Positions 62,336 through 64,000 of a DNA stretch of 64,000 nucleotides are shown here, in pieces (positions within the stretch are counted from its first letter, which is position 1; the number at the start of each line of letters is the position of its first letter). A model generated the notes under the pieces. The model was given only the letters and a program-made list of their open reading frames with translations, was not told the DNA's origin and ran no database searches. This stretch comes from Bacteroidota bacterium (GTDB lineage: Bacteria; Bacteroidota; Bacteroidia; B-17B0; Aurantibacillaceae), in NCBI GenBank assembly GCA_016702705.1, contig JADJDM010000001.1, positions 248,001 through 312,000 of the forward strand, written 5' to 3'. The position numbers were made by a program, and so were the translations under genes.

Positions 62336-63541
62336 TTAATTGTTTTTTATTAGCAATTCGTAAAACTTCAAAAGCTCAGCAATAAGTTTTGTGTTTTCGA
62401 AATTGTCTTCAATAAATTTACGGGCGTTGTTTCCTATTTCGGTTTTTAGTTCTTGATTAGTAGAAAGATTTTTAATTGCCTTTGCAAAATCTTCGGGAGT
62501 ATCAGCAATAATAATGTTTTGGTTGTGAGTAACAGGAATGCCTTCGGCACCAATACTTGTAGAAACAATTACTTTTCCCATTGCCATTCCTTCAATAATC
62601 TTTATGCGCATACCACTTCCTGATTGCAAAGGAACCATCATGATTTCATGCTCATTGTAAAATTGAATATTATCATCGATAGAGCCAATCACTTTTAAAT
62701 TTCCTTCGCTTTGTTTTAAATACGAATCAGGCATAAATCTTCCTGCTAAGGTAAATTGAAGATTGTTTTCTTTATTTAAATACTTTGCCCACACTTTTTC
62801 TAAAAACCAATCTACCGCTTCAGTGTTAGGCATCCAATCCATTGAGGCTAAATGAAACACTGAGTTTGTTTTTGTAATAGAACGATTTATAGCGTATCTA
62901 TCTAACACAATTCCTGTAGGAGAAACAACCGCTTTTGTTTTTATGCCCAGCTGCTCAAATATTTTTTTGTCGTAATCGGTTATTGTTACAATTCCATCTG
63001 CTTCTTTTAATATTTGTAACTCCAGTTTTTTTAAACGAGCATTTTGTATGGAAAGGTATTTTCGTTTTACTGCACTTTTCTCGTTTTCAATTAATCTGTC
63101 CCAAATTAAATGCTCCACATTATGTGTGCGAATGGTGATTTTGGCCTTAGAATGCTTTCTTATAATTGGAATGTAAGGAGCAACAAACAAACCTTCTAAA
63201 TGCACAACATCAAACTGATGTGCTTTTAACTTCTCAATAATTTTTTCTTCGAACTCCTTAAATACAAAACGAGAAACAAAAAATGATTCGCGCGAAAATA
63301 AATTCATTAGCGCACCCACTGGTGTTACCGCCGTATCTCTATCCACTGCTATGTAATGACTTTGCTCTAAAAAATCTTGGGGAATTTCGTTTTCCTTTTT
63401 ATAATGCTTAAGCGTATTGATGGTAAGTAAATGTACCTCTGCCCCGTTATTTATAAATCCTTTAGCCATATTGTAAACAGCAATCGAACTTCCATCATTT
63501 GGAGGATAAGGTGCTTTATTACTTATTTGCAGAATACGCAT
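62336..63541 (-). CDS. glycosyltransferase family 4 (GT-B)
   Basis: A 401-residue GT-B-fold glycosyltransferase. The N-terminal NKAPYPPNDGSSIAVYNMAKGF block is the acceptor-binding domain; the C-terminal half has the GT4 E-x7-E-like region (SGSGMRIKIIEGMAMGKVIVST) and IGAEGIPV. It transfers a sugar from an activated donor to a glycan or lipid at the cytoplasmic face; the sugars cannot be read. It is a single gene, not in a visible polysaccharide cluster. Confidence 0.9.
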   Translation of the reverse strand: MRILQISNKAPYPPNDGSSIAVYNMAKGFINNGAEVHLLTINTLKHYKKENEIPQDFLEQSHYIAVDRDTAVTPVGALMNLFSRESFFVSRFVFKEFEEKIIEKLKAHQFDVVHLEGLFVAPYIPIIRKHSKAKITIRTHNVEHLIWDRLIENEKSAVKRKYLSIQNARLKKLELQILKEADGIVTITDYDKKIFEQLGIKTKAVVSPTGIVLDRYAINRSITKTNSVFHLASMDWMPNTEAVDWFLEKVWAKYLNKENNLQFTLAGRFMPDSYLKQSEGNLKVIGSIDDNIQFYNEHEIMMVPLQSGSGMRIKIIEGMAMGKVIVSTSIGAEGIPVTHNQNIIIADTPEDFAKAIKNLSTNQELKTEIGNNARKFIEDNFENTKLIAELLKFYELLIKNN

Positions 63542-63548
63542 AGGAAGC

Positions 63549-63556
63549 CAAAAGTA
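63549..63556 (-). promoter_or_regulatory. -7 box TACTTTTG before glycosyltransferase gene
   Basis: On the minus strand TACTTTTG (63556 to 63549) matches TAnnTTTG, 7 bases before the ATG at 63541. Confidence 0.4.
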
Positions 63557-63587
63557 AGAAGTTAAAAGTTAAAAGGCAAAATTGATT

Positions 63588-64000
63588 TTAAGCGGTTTTT
63601 TTGGACTTAAAAACAGAAATTATTTTTCCAAAAAACTTGAAATAATCTCCAATATCAAATAAAGCCGAGTCTTTTGCTGCTTTAATTGACAACCAAATTC
63701 CAAAAGGTAAAAATATAGTAGGGCCGACCCACATGGCTAAGGTTGGATTCATTTGTCCTTCGAGAGCCATTTTTTCGCAAGTAAATGAAATAACATGATA
63801 GATAATAAAAAGCACAACCGAAATTACCACTGGCATACCTAAACCTCCTTTACGTACAATAGCTCCCAAAGGTGCTCCAACAAAAAACAAAACAATACAG
63901 GCAAAAGATAAGGTGAATTTTTTATGCCAATTTACTTCAAATTTAGCTTGCTCTTCTCGTTGTTGTTTTTCCTCATTCATTTTACCATCCAAAAAAGCAC
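63588..64000 (-). CDS. LptF/LptG family permease, C-terminal part (partial)
   Basis: The C-terminal 137 or so residues of a YjgP/YjgQ (LptF/LptG) permease, part of the LPS export complex LptBFG. It has the last periplasmic/cytoplasmic segment (FEVNWHKKFTLSFACIVLFFVGAPLGAIVRKGGLGMP, conserved) and three C-terminal membrane helices. The frame stays open to the window edge (AFLDGKMNEE reading in), so the start is outside. LptF and LptG cannot be told apart here. Confidence 0.88.
   Translation of the reverse strand, partial: AFLDGKMNEEKQQREEQAKFEVNWHKKFTLSFACIVLFFVGAPLGAIVRKGGLGMPVVISVVLFIIYHVISFTCEKMALEGQMNPTLAMWVGPTIFLPFGIWLSIKAAKDSALFDIGDYFKFFGKIISVFKSKKTA

Noticed and set aside
1..64000. tRNA, rRNA, riboswitch or complete insertion sequence
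   Set aside because: I read all intergenic gaps and saw no cloverleaf arms, conserved rRNA words, transposase genes or named riboswitch structures; none is asserted.

Overview
The window is about 64 kb of AT-rich chromosome from a member of the Bacteroidota, probably a free-living or gliding relative of the Flavobacteriales/Sphingobacteriales rather than a gut Bacteroides. The main clues are gldD next to ssb, type IX secretion (T9SS) cargo with type B gliding-type C-terminal domains, SprB-like repeats, GSCFA and IPExxxVDY family proteins, an atpBEFHAG cluster without atpDC, propeller-type hybrid sensors, and the Bacteroidota promoter -7 box (TAnnTTTG) in front of many genes. Shine-Dalgarno sequences are mostly absent. 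I saw no rRNA, tRNA, CRISPR array, intact insertion sequence or prophage.

Layout. 0-5 kb: ABC-F ATPase, a small conserved protein, AhpE-like peroxiredoxin, RNase HII, SprT-like protein and, convergent, an RlmI-like methyltransferase. 5-16 kb (minus): a propeller/SpoIIE sensor phosphatase with an upstream coiled-coil partner, a photolyase and a very large broken lamin-tail/Ig-like surface protein. 16-22 kb: thioesterase, HemJ-like membrane protein, fused Dpp/Opp ATPase, IPExxxVDY protein, YbaB, and the EVE-tsaE-GSCFA operon. 22-26 kb: a periplasmic TPR protein divergent from an ECF sigma factor, which overlaps an anti-sigma-like membrane protein that is frameshifted into a trypsin-like protease. 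26-38 kb: YjjG nucleotidase, AspRS, a MORN-like protein, a decayed membrane protein, a split AsmA-like gene and an M1 aminopeptidase lipoprotein. 38-48 kb: a T9SS adhesin-like protein, YjbR protein, propeller LytS-type kinase with its LytTR regulator, a small T9SS-type protein, queA, a gene interrupted by an in-frame stop, and glutaryl-CoA dehydrogenase. 49-56 kb: a DUF559 gene inside a GC-rich hairpin repeat, the ATP synthase operon, ssb and gldD. 56-64 kb: TPR-CHAT caspase-like protein, map/HAD/gpmA, a frameshifted fatty-acid desaturase, a GT4 glycosyltransferase and the end of an LptF/LptG permease.

Two themes stand out. First, six loci are interrupted by single-base shifts, an in-frame stop or deletions, and several shifts fall in A or T runs. 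This is either residual long-read or homopolymer error, real decay, or slippage-based expression; the A7 shift between an anti-sigma-like domain and a protease directly behind an ECF sigma factor is the most interesting. Second, the intergenic spaces hold at least six different families of palindromic interspersed repeats, many of them next to gene ends.

Functionally, most of the window is housekeeping (translation, RNA and tRNA modification, ATP synthesis, DNA repair). The accessory layer is envelope and signalling: two paralogous propeller sensors with different outputs (PP2C phosphatase versus LytS/LytTR), a sigma/anti-sigma/protease unit, T9SS cargo, and a secreted CHAT protein.
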